Assembly: GCA_013336025.1 (NCBI GenBank)
Contig: JAAXUM010000082.1
Location: 1 to 7,056, forward strand
Direction of reading: 5' to 3'
DNA: 7,056 nucleotides
From: Chlorobiaceae bacterium
GTDB taxonomy: Bacteria; Bacteroidota; Chlorobiia; Chlorobiales; Chlorobiaceae
A model generated the notes under the pieces. That model saw only the letters and a list, made by a program, of their open reading frames with translations. It ran no database searches and was not told the origin of the DNA. Positions 6,825 through 7,056 of the stretch are shown in pieces; position 1 is the first letter of the stretch; every line of letters begins with the position of its first letter. The position numbers and the translations under genes are program-made.

Positions 6825-7056
6825 CTAACTCCTCACCCCCATTCCCTCGCCAAGCGGATGATGACGTTCAAACGAGCGAACAGCCTTCTGCATGTTCCAG
6901 CCAGAAGGGGTAATGTTTTTCAGATGGGCAACCATCATGTTCAGACCTTCGGCAACGGGAAAAAGATCAGGGTCAGGAATGGTGCAGAAAACCGATGCAA
7001 GATGCTCTCGCCCGGCATGAGCCGAGATCTCGTAACTCCCTTTCTGAATGAGGCTG
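6825..7056 (-). CDS. C-terminal 76 codons of an unrecognised protein (5' part outside window)
   Basis: On the minus strand a frame stays open from the right edge to a TAG at 6825-6827. It gives a protein-like sequence: an LIQKGSYEISAHAGREHLAS segment, then CTIPDPDLFPVAEGLNMMVA, KNITPSGWNM and the terminal GEGMGVRS. Composition (histidine, proline, aromatic residues, balanced charge) and the absence of stops over 76 codons support real coding. There is no in-frame start near the edge, so most of the gene lies outside. I do not recognise a family. The segment is soluble-looking with no membrane helix. It is on the same strand as the phosphatase pair and upstream of it, but the 224-bp gap makes co-transcription uncertain. 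Confidence 0.6.
   Translation of the reverse strand, partial: SLIQKGSYEISAHAGREHLASVFCTIPDPDLFPVAEGLNMMVAHLKNITPSGWNMQKAVRSFERHHPLGEGMGVRS

Overview
The window looks like a chromosomal housekeeping segment from a green sulfur bacterium (Chlorobiaceae, Chlorobium/Pelodictyon type). This placement is an inference from three things: tetrapyrrole genes in the order cytochrome-c-assembly/HemX-like gene, hemA, hemC, hemD; the C5 (glutamyl-tRNA) route to 5-aminolevulinate; and the overall look of the proteins. No rRNA gene or taxonomic marker is present to fix it.

Layout. (1) Positions 1-1171, minus strand: the first 390 codons of typA/bipA, a ribosome-associated translational GTPase, cut by the window's left edge. 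(2) Positions 1172-1339: a divergent intergenic region with a good ribosome binding site for typA, a possible extended -10 promoter, and two short perfect palindromes. (3) Positions 1340-5299, plus strand: a tetrapyrrole block. It begins with an eight-helix membrane protein of the CcsA/HemX superfamily. Then come hemA (glutamyl-tRNA reductase), hemC (hydroxymethylbilane synthase, TTG start) and hemD (uroporphyrinogen-III synthase, overlapping hemC by one base). A sigma70-like promoter, TTGAAT-17-TATATT, lies between the HemX-like gene and hemA, followed by a leader of about 70 nt with small inverted repeats. (4) Positions 5330-6600, minus strand and convergent with hemD: an inositol-monophosphatase-family phosphatase of the HisN-like type, followed in a one-base TAATG overlap by a small single-pass membrane protein of unknown function. 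A hairpin with a T tract on the minus-strand side lies between hemD and this pair. (5) Positions 6601-6824: a non-coding stretch with a degenerate dispersed-repeat-like inverted repeat. (6) Positions 6825-7056, minus strand: the last 76 codons of a gene I do not recognise.

How the genes fit together. HemA, with HemL encoded elsewhere, makes 5-aminolevulinate. After HemB (not in the window), HemC and HemD carry the pathway to uroporphyrinogen III, the branch point for heme, siroheme, cobalamin and bacteriochlorophylls. The membrane protein probably handles heme or modulates GluTR, by analogy with Bacillus HemX. The typA gene and the phosphatase pair appear unrelated to this pathway.

I see no mobile element, CRISPR array, tRNA or rRNA, and no sign of a radically new system. 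The least explained items are the small membrane coiled-coil protein, the unrecognised C-terminal fragment, and the regulatory-looking palindromes and leader structures.
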